Notes: generated by a model from the letters alone, not told the origin. A stretch of 64,000 bases of DNA from Promicromonospora sp. Populi (GCF_041081105.1 NZ_CP163528.1:1736001-1800000), one strand, 5' to 3'. Shown: positions 27,173-35,397, counted from the stretch's first letter. Numbers and translations are program-made.

Positions 27173-27216
27173 CGACAGCCCTGTTTTTCGACAGCCCTGT
27201 TTTTCGACAGCCCTGT
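27173..27216. repeat. 16-bp tandem repeat (2.8 copies) upstream of lacI
   Basis: CGACAGCCCTGTTTTT at 27173 and 27189, then CGACAGCCCTGT, directly upstream of the lacI ribosome-binding site in the lacI/GH63 divergent region. Confidence 0.85.
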
Positions 27217-27294
27217 GGCAAACCCGCCACAGGCACTCCATAGTGTGCCAGGAAGTGTGCCGGATGGCCTGCAAGTATCGGGCACGCATAGGTC

Positions 27295-29163
27295 ATGGCG
27301 TGTGCGATGATCGTGCGCGTGGACGCGCTAGACGAGGTACTAGACGAGGTTCAGGACGAGGTACGGGTCGACGTCGCTGAGGTCCCGTTCAGCAGACGAG
27401 GGTCCTGGCTCAACGTCTCGACCGTCGTCGGGCCGCACACATCGGCACGCCATCTGCACCTGGTCTCGCACCGCCACGGCATGCACGCCGCGGCGGAGAT
27501 CGTGTTGTTCGACGACGCCGGCCGAGAGCTGGCACCCGTCGTCGCCGCGACGCCGTCGAGGCTGCGGGCGCAGGGCGCGCCCGGGCAGCGCGCGCCCGGG
27601 TGGTTCGAGGTGGCGTTCGAGGACGCCGAGTCGCTTCGCGTCCGCGGGCACGGGGCCCACGTCGAGCTGCGTGGCGGATCGTCGTCCGACGAGTATGCGC
27701 CGCACGCCTTCACCGACCCGGCCACGGGCGCCGTCCTGCTCGCGGACGACCGCATCGGCGCCAGGCTGCGGATCACTCCGCTTGAGGGGACTGCTCTCCG
27801 CCTTGCGGACCGGGGAGGCCGCCCGGTCGTGACCCCCGAGGTCGTGACCCCCGAGGGTGGGGCTTCCACGGGCGGGGCCGAGGGCGGGACCCCTGAGGGC
27901 AGGACCTCCGAAAGCAGGACCTCCGAAGACGGGTGGGAGATCGCGATCGAGGAGATCGGCAGCGCGAAGGCCGCGTACCGCGCGACCGACAGCTTCCCGG
28001 ACGTCGCCGAGCACGTCCGCCGCGAGTTCGCGGCCTACGTCGACGCGATCGCCCCCTGGCGCTCTCCCGAGACGCCCGCGGCCACGCTGGCGGCCTACGT
28101 GCTGTGGTCCGCCACGGTCGCGCCCAGCGGGATGATCCGTCGCGAGGCGGTGCTCATGTCGAAGCACTGGATGGACCGGGTGTGGAGCTGGGACCACTGC
28201 TTCAACGCCCTCGCCCTCGCACCGGGCCTGCCCGACGAGGCGCTCGACGCCTTCGAGATGCCCTTCGACCACCAGGACGAGCTGGGTGCGCTGCCCGACC
28301 TGGTCGGCCACGCGATCGTCTCGTTCGCCTGCGTCAAGCCGCCGGTGCACGGGTGGGCGTTCGCCAGGCTGGCCCGCCTGCTGCCCGACCTCGACCGCCC
28401 CGCGCTCGAGCGCGTGACCGAGGAGCTCGCGAGGCTCACGGACTTCTGGCTGACCCATCGCCGGGCACCCGGACACGCGCTCCCCTACTACCAGCAGGGC
28501 AACGACTCCGGGTGGGACAACTCGACGATGTTCCTCCGGGAGACCGTCATCGAGGCGCCCGACCTCGCGGCCTACCTCGTGCTGCAGCTCGACACCCTGG
28601 GACAGCTGGCCGACCGCCTCGGCGACCGTGTCACCGAGCGCCTCGACACCCGACGGGGTGACTCGTGGCGCAAGCAGCGGGACGAGCTGGCGGCGGCGCT
28701 CGTCGACCAGCTGTGGGACGGCGAGCGGTTCGTGGCCCGCGGCGTCACCGATCGTGAGCCCGACGGGCAGAAGAGCCTGCTGGGGCTGATGCCGCTGGTG
28801 GCCGCCGAGTTCCTGCCGCGCGACGTCGTCGACGCCCTGATCGCCCGGGTTCCCGACTACCTCACCGCCGTCGGGCCGGCGACCGAGGAGCTGCACTCCC
28901 CGCACTACCGGGCCGACGGCTACTGGCGCGGACCGGTCTGGGGTCCGTCCACGGTCCTCCTGGAGGACGGCCTGCGCCGCGCAGGCGCGGCAGAGCTCGC
29001 CGACCAGGTCAGCGCCCGCTTCCGCGCGACGTGCGAGCGGTCCGGGTTCGCCGAGAACTTCGATGCGACGACGGGAGCGGGCCTGCGCGACCGGGCGTAC
29101 ACGTGGACGGCGAGCTCCTACCTGATGCTCGCCCGCGAGCACGTCGCCCGCGCTGCAGGGTAG
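27295..29163 (+). CDS. GH63-like (alpha/alpha)6 glycoside hydrolase
   Basis: A 622-residue cytoplasmic protein. An N-terminal beta-sandwich (to about 210) ends in a Glu/Thr/Ser-rich linker made of 15-bp repeats. The (alpha/alpha)6 barrel follows, with WSWDHCFNALAL, YYQQGNDSGWDNSTMF (Asp as probable general acid), DGYWRGPVWGPS and ENFDATTG, as in GH63 and mannosylglycerate-hydrolase-type enzymes. Divergent from lacI and likely part of the same alpha-linked sugar response. The first residues hold a 12-bp repeat (LDEV). ATG at 27295 or 27307. The stop codon lies in a 12-bp duplication. Confidence 0.85.
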   Translation: MACAMIVRVDALDEVLDEVQDEVRVDVAEVPFSRRGSWLNVSTVVGPHTSARHLHLVSHRHGMHAAAEIVLFDDAGRELAPVVAATPSRLRAQGAPGQRAPGWFEVAFEDAESLRVRGHGAHVELRGGSSSDEYAPHAFTDPATGAVLLADDRIGARLRITPLEGTALRLADRGGRPVVTPEVVTPEGGASTGGAEGGTPEGRTSESRTSEDGWEIAIEEIGSAKAAYRATDSFPDVAEHVRREFAAYVDAIAPWRSPETPAATLAAYVLWSATVAPSGMIRREAVLMSKHWMDRVWSWDHCFNALALAPGLPDEALDAFEMPFDHQDELGALPDLVGHAIVSFACVKPPVHGWAFARLARLLPDLDRPALERVTEELARLTDFWLTHRRAPGHALPYYQQGNDSGWDNSTMFLRETVIEAPDLAAYLVLQLDTLGQLADRLGDRVTERLDTRRGDSWRKQRDELAAALVDQLWDGERFVARGVTDREPDGQKSLLGLMPLVAAEFLPRDVVDALIARVPDYLTAVGPATEELHSPHYRADGYWRGPVWGPSTVLLEDGLRRAGAAELADQVSARFRATCERSGFAENFDATTGAGLRDRAYTWTASSYLMLAREHVARAAG

Positions 29164-29182
29164 CCAGCGAGGTAGCCACCGG
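29159..29182. repeat. 12-bp tandem duplication including the GH63-like stop codon
   Basis: GGTAGCCAGCGA (29159-29170) and GGTAGCCACCGG (29171-29182). The TAG at 29161-29163 is repeated in frame 12 bp later. Confidence 0.7.
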
Positions 29183-29198
29183 CGTCGGTACTGGGTGC

Positions 29199-29232
29199 GG
29201 GTGCGCCCACCGCCTCAGCGATGGGCGCACCC
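29199..29232 (+). terminator. Intrinsic terminator-like hairpin after the GH63-like gene
   Basis: Perfect 11-bp stem GGGTGCGCCCA / TGGGCGCACCC with a 12-nt loop, followed by TCCTT. Confidence 0.82.
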
Positions 29233-29242
29233 TCCTTGTCGA

Positions 29243-29373
29243 GCTGTCACACCCTGCCGAACTGTCACACCCTGCCGAACTGTCACACCCTGCCGAACTG
29301 TCACACCTGCCGAACTGTGAAACCCTGCCGAACTGTCACACCTGCCGAACTGTGAAACCCTGCCGAACTGTCA
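29243..29373. repeat. 17/18-bp tandem repeat (7 copies) running into the msrA stop codon
   Basis: Seven ACTGTCACACCCTGCCGA-like units of 18,18,18,17,18,17,18 bp from 29243 to 29366, then ACTGTCA, which contains the msrA stop (29371-29373, minus strand). Two units read GTGAAA instead of GTCACA, so TGA on the minus strand is present in five units, in more than one frame. Confidence 0.92.
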
Positions 29374-29925
29374 CGCCGTGGCGGACGTGCGCCGGGGCAG
29401 CACCCAGCCCGGGCGCGGGAAGTGGCAGGTGTACCCGTTGGGGTAGGTGATCAGGTAGTCCTGGTGCTCGGGCTCGGCCTCCCAGAACGGCCCGACGGGC
29501 TCGATCGTCGTCACGGCCTTGGCCGGCCACAGACCGGACGCGTCCACGTCGGCGATCGTGTCGCGAGCGACCGTCTCCTGCTCGGGGGTCAGCGGGAAGA
29601 TCGCCGAGCGGTAGCTCGTACCGACGTCGTTGCCCTGGCGGTTCAGCGTCGACGGGTCATGGATCTGGAAGAAGAACGCCAGGATGTCCCGGTAGGTCGT
29701 CTGTCCCGGGTCGAAGGTGATCTCGACCGCCTCCGCGTGCCCAGGGTGGTTGCCGTACGTCGCGTGGTCGTTCCGCCCGCCGGTGTAGCCGACGCGCGTG
29801 CCGAGCACTCCCGGCTGCCGACGGATGAGGTCTTCCATGCCCCAGAAGCACCCGCCGGCCAGGACGGCCGTCTCGGTGCCCGGCTCGCGCGTGATCTGTC
29901 CGGTGTCGTGAATCCCGCTGGTCAT
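29371..29925 (-). CDS. msrA: Peptide methionine sulfoxide reductase A
   Basis: A 184-residue MsrA with the catalytic Cys26 in GGCFWG, followed by [12 protein letters not shown], and [14 protein letters not shown] and [23 protein letters not shown] core motifs. It reduces methionine-S-sulfoxide in proteins using thioredoxin. ATG at 29925 with TTAGGAG upstream. Both flanks are tandem repeats: 17/18-bp units over the stop and 17-bp units starting 18 bp before the start codon. A single-gene unit judging by orientation. Confidence 0.96.
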   Translation of the reverse strand: MTSGIHDTGQITREPGTETAVLAGGCFWGMEDLIRRQPGVLGTRVGYTGGRNDHATYGNHPGHAEAVEITFDPGQTTYRDILAFFFQIHDPSTLNRQGNDVGTSYRSAIFPLTPEQETVARDTIADVDASGLWPAKAVTTIEPVGPFWEAEPEHQDYLITYPNGYTCHFPRPGWVLPRRTSATA

Positions 29926-29942
29926 GATCCGTACTCCTAAGC

Positions 29943-30054
29943 GCTTGTTCTGACTTAGTGCTTGTTCTGACTTAGTGCTTGTTCTGACTTCGTGCTTGTT
30001 CTGACTTCGTGCTTGTTCTGACTTCGTGCTTGTTTTGACTTAGTGCTTGCTTCG
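29943..30054. repeat. 17-bp tandem repeat (6 copies plus partial) upstream of msrA
   Basis: GCTTGTTCTGACTTAGT-like units at 29943, 29960, 29977, 29994, 30011 and 30028, then a partial unit to 30054. At most two differences per unit; no spacer between units. Confidence 0.93.
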
Positions 30055-30101
30055 ACGCCGCTGGTGGTGGCGTCACTGGAGACAACGCTGCAGACGATTG
30101 C

Positions 30102-30140
30102 TTTGGTCCCGGGCTTTGGTCCCGGGCTTTGGTCCCGGGC
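30102..30140. repeat. 13-bp perfect tandem repeat (3 copies) beside the pseudogene end
   Basis: TTTGGTCCCGGGC at 30102, 30115 and 30128, directly next to the in-frame stop of the glyoxalase remnant. Confidence 0.93.
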
Positions 30141-30141
30141 G

Positions 30142-30377
30142 CTACAGGCCGTCAGTCGGCAGCCCCGGCTCGAAGCGGTGCTCCCACTCGACGCTGAACC
30201 CGAGGTAGTCCACGTAGAACTCTCGGGCGTAAGTCTCGTCCTGGATCCGGAGCACCGGAACCGCGGCCCCGAGACGATCTCCAGCGCGTGGCTGTGGCTG
30301 ATCGTGACATCGGCGTCGGCCAGCGTGCGGCGCAGTGCTCGGGCGGACGCCTTGGCGTCGTTGAGGGTCAGGTCCAC
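30142..30377 (-). pseudogene. Remnant of a glyoxalase-superfamily protein
   Basis: Two pieces of one family are seen in different frames. The upstream piece reads LNDAKASARALRRTLADADV..SHSHALEIV, the antitoxin-like N-terminal helix region of such proteins. The downstream piece reads VPVLRIQDETYAREFYVDYL then GFSVEWEHRFEPGLPTDGL and a stop, the start of a VOC/glyoxalase domain. The segment between them, normally about 40 residues, is missing, the frames differ, and the C-terminal half of the VOC domain is absent. Repeats flank the broken end. Called a pseudogene by internal deletion, frameshift and truncation. A 16-bp duplication (GCATTCACCGGAC-type) lies further upstream at about 30484-30514. 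Confidence 0.7.
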
Positions 30378-30622
30378 GATTTCATCGCAATCCCGGTGCC
30401 GTGAGTTTGGTCGGTGCCCGCATTGCCGTCCGGGGCACCGTGGGAGCCACGAGAACCTCTGACAGGACGTCGTCGTCGATGCATTCACCGGACCGAGCAT
30501 TCACCGGACTGGCGATCTCGGCGCGGGCGGCAGGCTCATCGAGTGCCCCGAGCCAGCCTAGCGTTCCGCGCCTGCGGCAGCCATCAGGGGGCCGGTTCCC
30601 CGCCGCGAGATAGTGTCAGCCC

Positions 30623-31543
30623 GTGACGGACGGCAAGACGGCCGGTGTGATCGGCCTGGGATTCATGGGCGCCTCGCTCGCCGCGGCATTCCGTGGCGCG
30701 GGCGGTATCGAGGGCGGGATCGAGCGAGTCGTCGGGTACGACAGCTCGCCGGACGCCCGGGCCCGGGCCGACGCCGAGTCGTACGTCGACGAGGTCCTGG
30801 ACAGCGCCGCCGACGTCGCCCGAGCGGCGGACCTGCTCGTCCTGTGCACGCCGGTACAGCAGATCATCACCGACCTCACCGAGCTCGGACCGCTGCTGCG
30901 CCGAGGCGCGATTGTCATGGACATCGGCAGCACCAAGGTCGCGGTCACCGAGGCGATGGTCAAGATCCTGCCCGACGGCGTGGTGCCGATCGGCGGCCAC
31001 CCGATGACGGGACCGGCCACGGCCAGGGTCGACAGCCCGACCGCGCGGATCTATGCCGGGCGGGTCTTCCTGCTCACGCCGACCGAGCGCACGGACCCCG
31101 CCGTGACGAGGTGGTGCACCGACCTCCTGCGCGGGATCGGGGCCCGGGTCGAGGTGCTGGACCCGGACCGGCACGACCGGCTCGTCGCCGTCGTCAGCCA
31201 CCTGCCCCGGATGCTTCCCGTGCCGCTCCTCGACCTCGTGGTCAAGGACCCGGACCCGATGCTGACGACGCTTCCGGCCGGCGGTTTCCGGGAGAGCACC
31301 AAGAGGGCCACGGACAGCCTCGACATGTGGGGGGACGTGCTGCTCACCAACACCGGCCACATCGTCGAGACGATGCGGCGCTACGCGCACGAGGTCGAGC
31401 TGGTCGCGGACCAGGTCGAACGCGGCGACCCGGCGACGCTGCGCGAGCTCCTGGCCACGACGTCCGACCGGTGGGCTGCTCTCTTCCCCGCCGACGTCGA
31501 CGGCGCCGACGGCGCCCCACCTGCAGAGCCCGGCAACCGCTGA
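30623..31543 (+). CDS. tyrA: Prephenate dehydrogenase
   Basis: A 306-residue TyrA-family enzyme. It has an NAD-binding GLGFMG (about 10-15), STKVAVTEAM, the conserved GGHPMTG (catalytic-His region) and a C-terminal helical dimerisation domain with AVVSHLPRMLP. It oxidatively decarboxylates prephenate to 4-hydroxyphenylpyruvate for tyrosine synthesis. No ACT domain. GTG start at 30623. A pheA homologue starts 62 bp downstream, with the gap filled by a 17-bp triple repeat that includes the stop codon. Confidence 0.92.
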   Translation: MTDGKTAGVIGLGFMGASLAAAFRGAGGIEGGIERVVGYDSSPDARARADAESYVDEVLDSAADVARAADLLVLCTPVQQIITDLTELGPLLRRGAIVMDIGSTKVAVTEAMVKILPDGVVPIGGHPMTGPATARVDSPTARIYAGRVFLLTPTERTDPAVTRWCTDLLRGIGARVEVLDPDRHDRLVAVVSHLPRMLPVPLLDLVVKDPDPMLTTLPAGGFRESTKRATDSLDMWGDVLLTNTGHIVETMRRYAHEVELVADQVERGDPATLRELLATTSDRWAALFPADVDGADGAPPAEPGNR

Positions 31544-31583
31544 CCCAAGGCATCCGCTGACACAGGGCATCCGCTGACACAAG
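31533..31583. repeat. 17-bp tandem repeat (3 copies) placing TGA in all three frames
   Basis: Units at 31533, 31550 and 31567 of the form GCATCCGCTGACACAGG. TGA at 31541 is the tyrA stop; TGA at 31558 and 31575 follow, each shifted by 17 bp, so the three stops cover all three frames. Confidence 0.92.
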
Positions 31584-31604
31584 CAAGACAACACAGGAGG
31601 ACTA

Positions 31605-32528
31605 GTGGCCATCGGCTATCTCGGCCCAGAAGGAACGTTCACGCACGGAGCCGCACGGGACCTGTGTCCCGGAGCTGACCTCGTAGCGCTGACGACGCAG
31701 GCCCAGGCGATCGCCCAGGTCGAGGACGGCGCGATCGAGGGCGCCGTCGTGCCCATCGACAACACCGTGAACGGCGTGGTGCTGCCCACCTGGGACTCGC
31801 TCCTGGGCACGACGGCGAGCCGCATCGTCGCTGACGTGCTCGTCCCGGTGACCTTCAACGCTTATGCCCTCTCGGGCGACGTGACCCCCGAGGTCGTCGT
31901 CAGCCACCCGCACGCCCTGGCGCAGTGCGCGAGGTACGTGAGCTCGCTCGGGGTACCGAGCCGTGCGGCCTCGTCGACTGCCGAGGCCTGCGCGTCGCTC
32001 GCGCCCGGCGAGGTGGCCATCGCCGCGCCCGTGTGTGCCGAGCTGTACCCCGTCGCGACCATCGCTACGAAGGTCGAGGACAGCGCCGGCGCAATCACCC
32101 AGTTCGGCCTGGTGAGCCGCGGCGACACAGTGCAGCGTGACAACACCCTGCAGCGCGGCGACACCCTGCAGCGCGGCGACACCCTGCAGCGCGGCGACAC
32201 CCAGCCGACGACGGCCCGGTGGACCACCGTGTTCGCCGCCCTGCCGAAGCACAACGCCCCCGGGAGCCTCGCGGCCCTGCTCACGCCCCTGGAGGCGCTG
32301 GGCTGCAACCTCGAGAACATCGTCGCCCGGCCGGTGCGGGACAGCGCCGACTACGTGTTCCTGCTCTTCGTCGCCGACCTCGACCAGGACCGCGAGACGG
32401 CGGCCCTGGACTCGCTCCGCGCCCAGTGCTCCGGGCTGTCCGTGCTCGGCCGGCTCGCGGCGACCAAGCCGACGGGATCGGACGGCGCGTCCGGCGTCCC
32501 CGCGCGCATGCTCTCCGTCCAGTCCTGA
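31605..32528 (+). CDS. pheA: Prephenate dehydratase-like protein with ACT domain (divergent active site)
   Basis: 307 residues. The PDT fold starts YLGPEGTFTHGAA and is followed by an ACT domain (about 210-285: VFAALPKHNAPGSLAALL, ARPVRDSADYVFLLFVADL). It would convert prephenate to phenylpyruvate. However, the usual TRF catalytic motif reads TQF (in GAITQFGLVSRGD), the PIENS loop reads PIDNT, and the ACT ESRP motif reads VARP. An 18-bp repeat at 32130-32201 inserts (LQRGDT)n between the two domains. It may be a functional variant, a regulatory paralogue or a prephenate-decarboxylase-like enzyme. GTG start with AGGAGG. Paired with tyrA. Confidence 0.8.
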   Translation: MAIGYLGPEGTFTHGAARDLCPGADLVALTTQAQAIAQVEDGAIEGAVVPIDNTVNGVVLPTWDSLLGTTASRIVADVLVPVTFNAYALSGDVTPEVVVSHPHALAQCARYVSSLGVPSRAASSTAEACASLAPGEVAIAAPVCAELYPVATIATKVEDSAGAITQFGLVSRGDTVQRDNTLQRGDTLQRGDTLQRGDTQPTTARWTTVFAALPKHNAPGSLAALLTPLEALGCNLENIVARPVRDSADYVFLLFVADLDQDRETAALDSLRAQCSGLSVLGRLAATKPTGSDGASGVPARMLSVQS

Positions 32529-32630
32529 GCGGCCAGTCCTGAGCGGCCGGTCCGGGGCGGCCGGTCCGGGGCGGCCAGTCCGGGGCGGCCAGTCCTGAGC
32601 GACCGGTCCTGAGCGACCGGTCCTGAGCGG
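32519..32630. repeat. 14-bp tandem repeat (8 copies) beginning at the pheA stop codon
   Basis: Eight exact-length units of CCAGTCCTGAGCGG type at 32519, 32533, 32547, 32561, 32575, 32589, 32603 and 32617. Five contain CCTGAGC; three have CCGGGGC instead. The pheA TGA (32526-32528) is in the first unit; the later TGAs fall in other frames. Confidence 0.95.
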
Positions 32631-32657
32631 CTGCATGAGCCCTGCGATAGGCGCCCA

Positions 32658-32675
32658 CCGAAAGGCGCCTTTCGG
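32658..32675. terminator. 18-bp perfect palindrome, possible terminator after pheA
   Basis: CCGAAAGGCGCCTTTCGG, able to form a 7-bp stem with a 4-nt loop. It lies 28 bp after the pheA repeat array and 125 bp before the next gene. An operator is the alternative. Confidence 0.5.
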
Positions 32676-32800
32676 AACGCGCACGTTTGTGGGAGGTCCT
32701 GTCGGGGACCGTCAGATCGGGGCTGACCAGCCATAGCCTGAAATCCCCGACCACGGAGACCCGCAATCACTGTGACACTCAAGACCGCGACACCAAGACC

Positions 32801-33547
32801 GTGACACCAAGACGAACTCGGGCCGCTGCCCTCACGACGGGGCTCCTCCTGTCCGGGCTGCTCCTGTCCGGCTGTGGTGCGGGCCAGGGAGGCCAGAGCA
32901 ACTGGCGACTGGACCGCGACTACCCGCCGGCACCGCAGCAGCAGGTGCCCGAGCCGTCCGCGGAGCCCGTCACCAACCCGGCGCCACTGGCCGAGCTGGC
33001 CGATCCGGCCTGGCTCCAGGACGCCGCGGAGCGCACGCAGATCCCGCTGCGGGCGCTGGCCGCGTATGCCGGGGCCTCCCTCCGGCTGGCGCAGACCGAG
33101 CCGCAGTGCGGCATCGGGTGGAACGCGCTGGCGGGCATCGGCGCCGTCGAGTCGGTGCACGGCAGCTACCAGGGAGCGCGCGCAGGGGCCGACGGGACGG
33201 TGACGCCGCCGATCATCGGCGTCGCGCTGGACGGCAGCGCGGGCGTCATGGAGATCCTCGACACCGACGACGGCGCGCTCGACGACGACACCCAGTGGGA
33301 CCGCGCCGTCGGACCGATGCAGTTCATCCCCTCCACCTGGGCGGCCTACGCCCAGGACGGAAACCTGGACGGGCAGGCGGATCCGCAGCAGATCGACGAC
33401 GCGGCCCTGACCGCCGCCCGGTACCTGTGCCAGAGCGGCGACGACGTCACCACCGACGACGGCTGGACGGCAGCGCTGGCGGCCTACAACCGCTCGGTGT
33501 CATACGCCAACGACGTGACGGAGCTCGCGGAGTCGTACATCGGGTAG
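32801..33547 (+). CDS. Lytic murein transglycosylase lipoprotein (MltB/SLT type)
   Basis: A 248-residue lipoprotein. GTG at 32801 begins MTPRRTRAAALTTGLLLSG and reaches a lipobox LLSGC, then a Pro-rich linker and a transglycosylase domain. The catalytic Glu is in IGAVESVHG. AVGPMQFIPSTW, the repeat-like NLDGQADPQQIDDA and AAYNRS are typical of MltB-like proteins. It would cleave peptidoglycan glycan strands outside the membrane. The leader upstream is a 15-bp GACACCAAGACC-type repeat and has no clear SD, so the start rests on the signal sequence. The stop is in an 11-bp duplication. Confidence 0.88.
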   Translation: MTPRRTRAAALTTGLLLSGLLLSGCGAGQGGQSNWRLDRDYPPAPQQQVPEPSAEPVTNPAPLAELADPAWLQDAAERTQIPLRALAAYAGASLRLAQTEPQCGIGWNALAGIGAVESVHGSYQGARAGADGTVTPPIIGVALDGSAGVMEILDTDDGALDDDTQWDRAVGPMQFIPSTWAAYAQDGNLDGQADPQQIDDAALTAARYLCQSGDDVTTDDGWTAALAAYNRSVSYANDVTELAESYIG

Positions 33548-33559
33548 GCATCGGGTAGG
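33538..33559. repeat. 11-bp perfect duplication spanning the transglycosylase stop
   Basis: CATCGGGTAGG at 33538-33548 and 33549-33559. TAG at 33545 is repeated 11 bp later in another frame, and a third GGTAGC follows. Confidence 0.88.
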
Positions 33560-33577
33560 CGAGGTAGCAGGTGGCGA

Positions 33578-34777
33578 TCACTCCGGGTACCGCTCCACCT
33601 TCTCGATGCGGAAGACGGCGTCGGCCGGAAGGTCCTCGAAGAAGTCGACCGTGACCTCCTTCTGTTGTCCGGGCTCGAGGTCTTCCGCGAACCCCGTTCC
33701 GGTGGCGTAGGAGGTCGAGCCGTCCTTGCTCTCCGCCACGACGTCGACCGCGTAGGTGAATGTCCGCTGGCTGCTGTTCGTCACGGTGGCCGGTATCTGA
33801 GCCCAGCCGATCTCGGTGCTCACGGTCGTGCCGAGCGTGACGTCCTTGCTCAGATCGGCATAGCCGACGTCCTCCAGCTGCGCGATCACCAGCACCGGAA
33901 CCGTTGCGGTACCACCGACCTGGGTCTCGTACTCGAAGGACCCGGTCACCACCGCGTGCACCTTCAGCACGTCGCCGGTCTCCACGCCGTCGAGCAGCGC
34001 CTCGTCGCCGATGAGGAGCGTGTCGGTCTGCAGCTCGAGCTCGCCTGGCTGGTCGACGCCGGTGCTGGCGAGGAACCTGTCGGACCCCGTGCTGCCGCCG
34101 AACTGCATGACCTCGGCGAACACCACGACGGGACGGTCCCTGGCCTGGTTGGGGTCATCCACGATGGACTCCCACTCCGCCGCGTCGACCTCGATGAACT
34201 CCGCCAGATCGGGTACCGGCGACGCGCTCTGCGAGGCGTGGGCCGTGGGTGCGCCCTCCTCCGTGCCCTCCTCCATGGCCTGCTCCAGTCCCGCCAGCCC
34301 GGACCGGACACCCGTTGCGATCTGATCGACGAGCGCGACGCCGATGGGCACACTGAGCACGGACAGCACGATGCCGACGATCGCCTTGGCGCGCCCGACC
34401 GGCGGATCGGTCAGGCCAGATCGCAGCACCCCGACGATGCCGAGCACTACGCCGACGATCGCCGGCAGGAACACGATGCTCGCGACGATCGACACGATCC
34501 CGAGCACCAGGCTCGCGGTGGCCTGCGGGTTGCTCGGAGCCGCCTGCCCCGCGACGGGCGACCCGGCGACGGGCGACCCGGTAACCGGCGACCCGGCAAC
34601 TGGCGACCCGGTAACCGGCGACCCGTTCACGGGCGCGTACGACGTGTACGGGAGCGGCGCCTGGTAGTGATCCGGGTTCGGCGGGAGCGGTGCTCGGTAA
34701 GGATCCGGCGTCGGCGTGTGCGGAAGCGGCGCCCGGTACGGATCCGGCGTCGTCTCGGTCTGCTGCTCATCCCCCAT
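33578..34777 (-). CDS. Membrane protein with DUF4190-like helices and an extracytoplasmic domain
   Basis: 399 residues. A Pro/Tyr-rich cytoplasmic N-terminus with DPYRAPLP repeats and a 30-bp repeat (SPVTGSPVAG) comes first. Two DUF4190-type hydrophobic segments follow (about 88-118 and 132-155: ASLVLGIVSIVASIVF...AKAIVGIVLSVLSV). The C-terminal domain has an OB-like part (RPVVVFAEVMQFGG...) and a DUF4352-like immunoglobulin fold (IPATVTNSSQRTFTYAVDVVAES). Function unknown; probably a cell-envelope protein. It converges on the transglycosylase gene. Confidence 0.8.
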   Translation of the reverse strand: MGDEQQTETTPDPYRAPLPHTPTPDPYRAPLPPNPDHYQAPLPYTSYAPVNGSPVTGSPVAGSPVTGSPVAGSPVAGQAAPSNPQATASLVLGIVSIVASIVFLPAIVGVVLGIVGVLRSGLTDPPVGRAKAIVGIVLSVLSVPIGVALVDQIATGVRSGLAGLEQAMEEGTEEGAPTAHASQSASPVPDLAEFIEVDAAEWESIVDDPNQARDRPVVVFAEVMQFGGSTGSDRFLASTGVDQPGELELQTDTLLIGDEALLDGVETGDVLKVHAVVTGSFEYETQVGGTATVPVLVIAQLEDVGYADLSKDVTLGTTVSTEIGWAQIPATVTNSSQRTFTYAVDVVAESKDGSTSYATGTGFAEDLEPGQQKEVTVDFFEDLPADAVFRIEKVERYPE

Positions 34778-34840
34778 GACGCAGAAGGCTACGAGCCTCG
34801 CGGACGCTCGAACCGGCGAACAGCACGCCCGGGCCCAGAT

Positions 34841-35371
34841 TCACCCGGGTGAACCCGTGGTCCGCTCACGGTGCCGGCGCACTGCCGCGCGGTTGGCGCA
34901 GCGCACGGAGCAATACCGCTGCCGCCCGTTGCGGGTGACGTCGACCACCACCTGAGTGCACGGCTCGGATGCGCAGCGCCCCAGCCGGTGCATGCCGCGC
35001 GTGACGAGGTGGAGCGAGGTGCCCACGCTGATCACGGCCCGCAGCACCGACGACAGCACCTGGTTCTTCTCGCGGTAGTGCAGGTGCCAGCCCTCGCCGT
35101 CGTGGTCGGTGAGGCGCGGGTAGGCGGCGACGGCGGCCATCTGGGCGTTCAGCAGCGCGGCCCGCTCCGCGGGTTCGGGTGCGTCGACGACGCGCAGCCA
35201 GTCGTCGATGGCGAGGCGAGACAGCGCGTGGTCCTCCGGCTCCTCCTGGAACTCCATCGTCATGCCGAACTCGCGCGTCCGAGCCTCGATCCCCGCCCGG
35301 TCGTGCGGCCAGTCGTTGGCCAGGGACGCGGCCAGCAGGACCGCGTACTCACCGTAAGGGTTGAGTTGCAT
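34841..35371 (-). CDS. CGNR zinc-finger (ABATE-domain) regulator
   Basis: A 176-residue protein with an ABATE-type N-terminal domain and a C-terminal CGNR zinc finger, where Cys pairs occur in GRCASEPCTQVVVD and RYCSVRCANRAAVRRHRE. These small actinobacterial proteins are thought to act in transcription regulation and stress response. It is divergent from the small protein gene at 35398. The last codons and stop overlap a CACCCGGGTG palindrome. Confidence 0.9.
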   Translation of the reverse strand: MQLNPYGEYAVLLAASLANDWPHDRAGIEARTREFGMTMEFQEEPEDHALSRLAIDDWLRVVDAPEPAERAALLNAQMAAVAAYPRLTDHDGEGWHLHYREKNQVLSSVLRAVISVGTSLHLVTRGMHRLGRCASEPCTQVVVDVTRNGRQRYCSVRCANRAAVRRHRERTTGSPG

Positions 35372-35397
35372 AAGACCATTACAGCATCGTGGGACGC

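Noticed and set aside
29943..30054. CRISPR-like direct repeat array
   Set aside because: The 17-bp units are contiguous with no spacers, and no cas genes are near.
29943..30054. Replication iterons
   Set aside because: No replication initiator gene, DnaA boxes or AT-rich region nearby; similar arrays elsewhere in the window have unrelated sequences.
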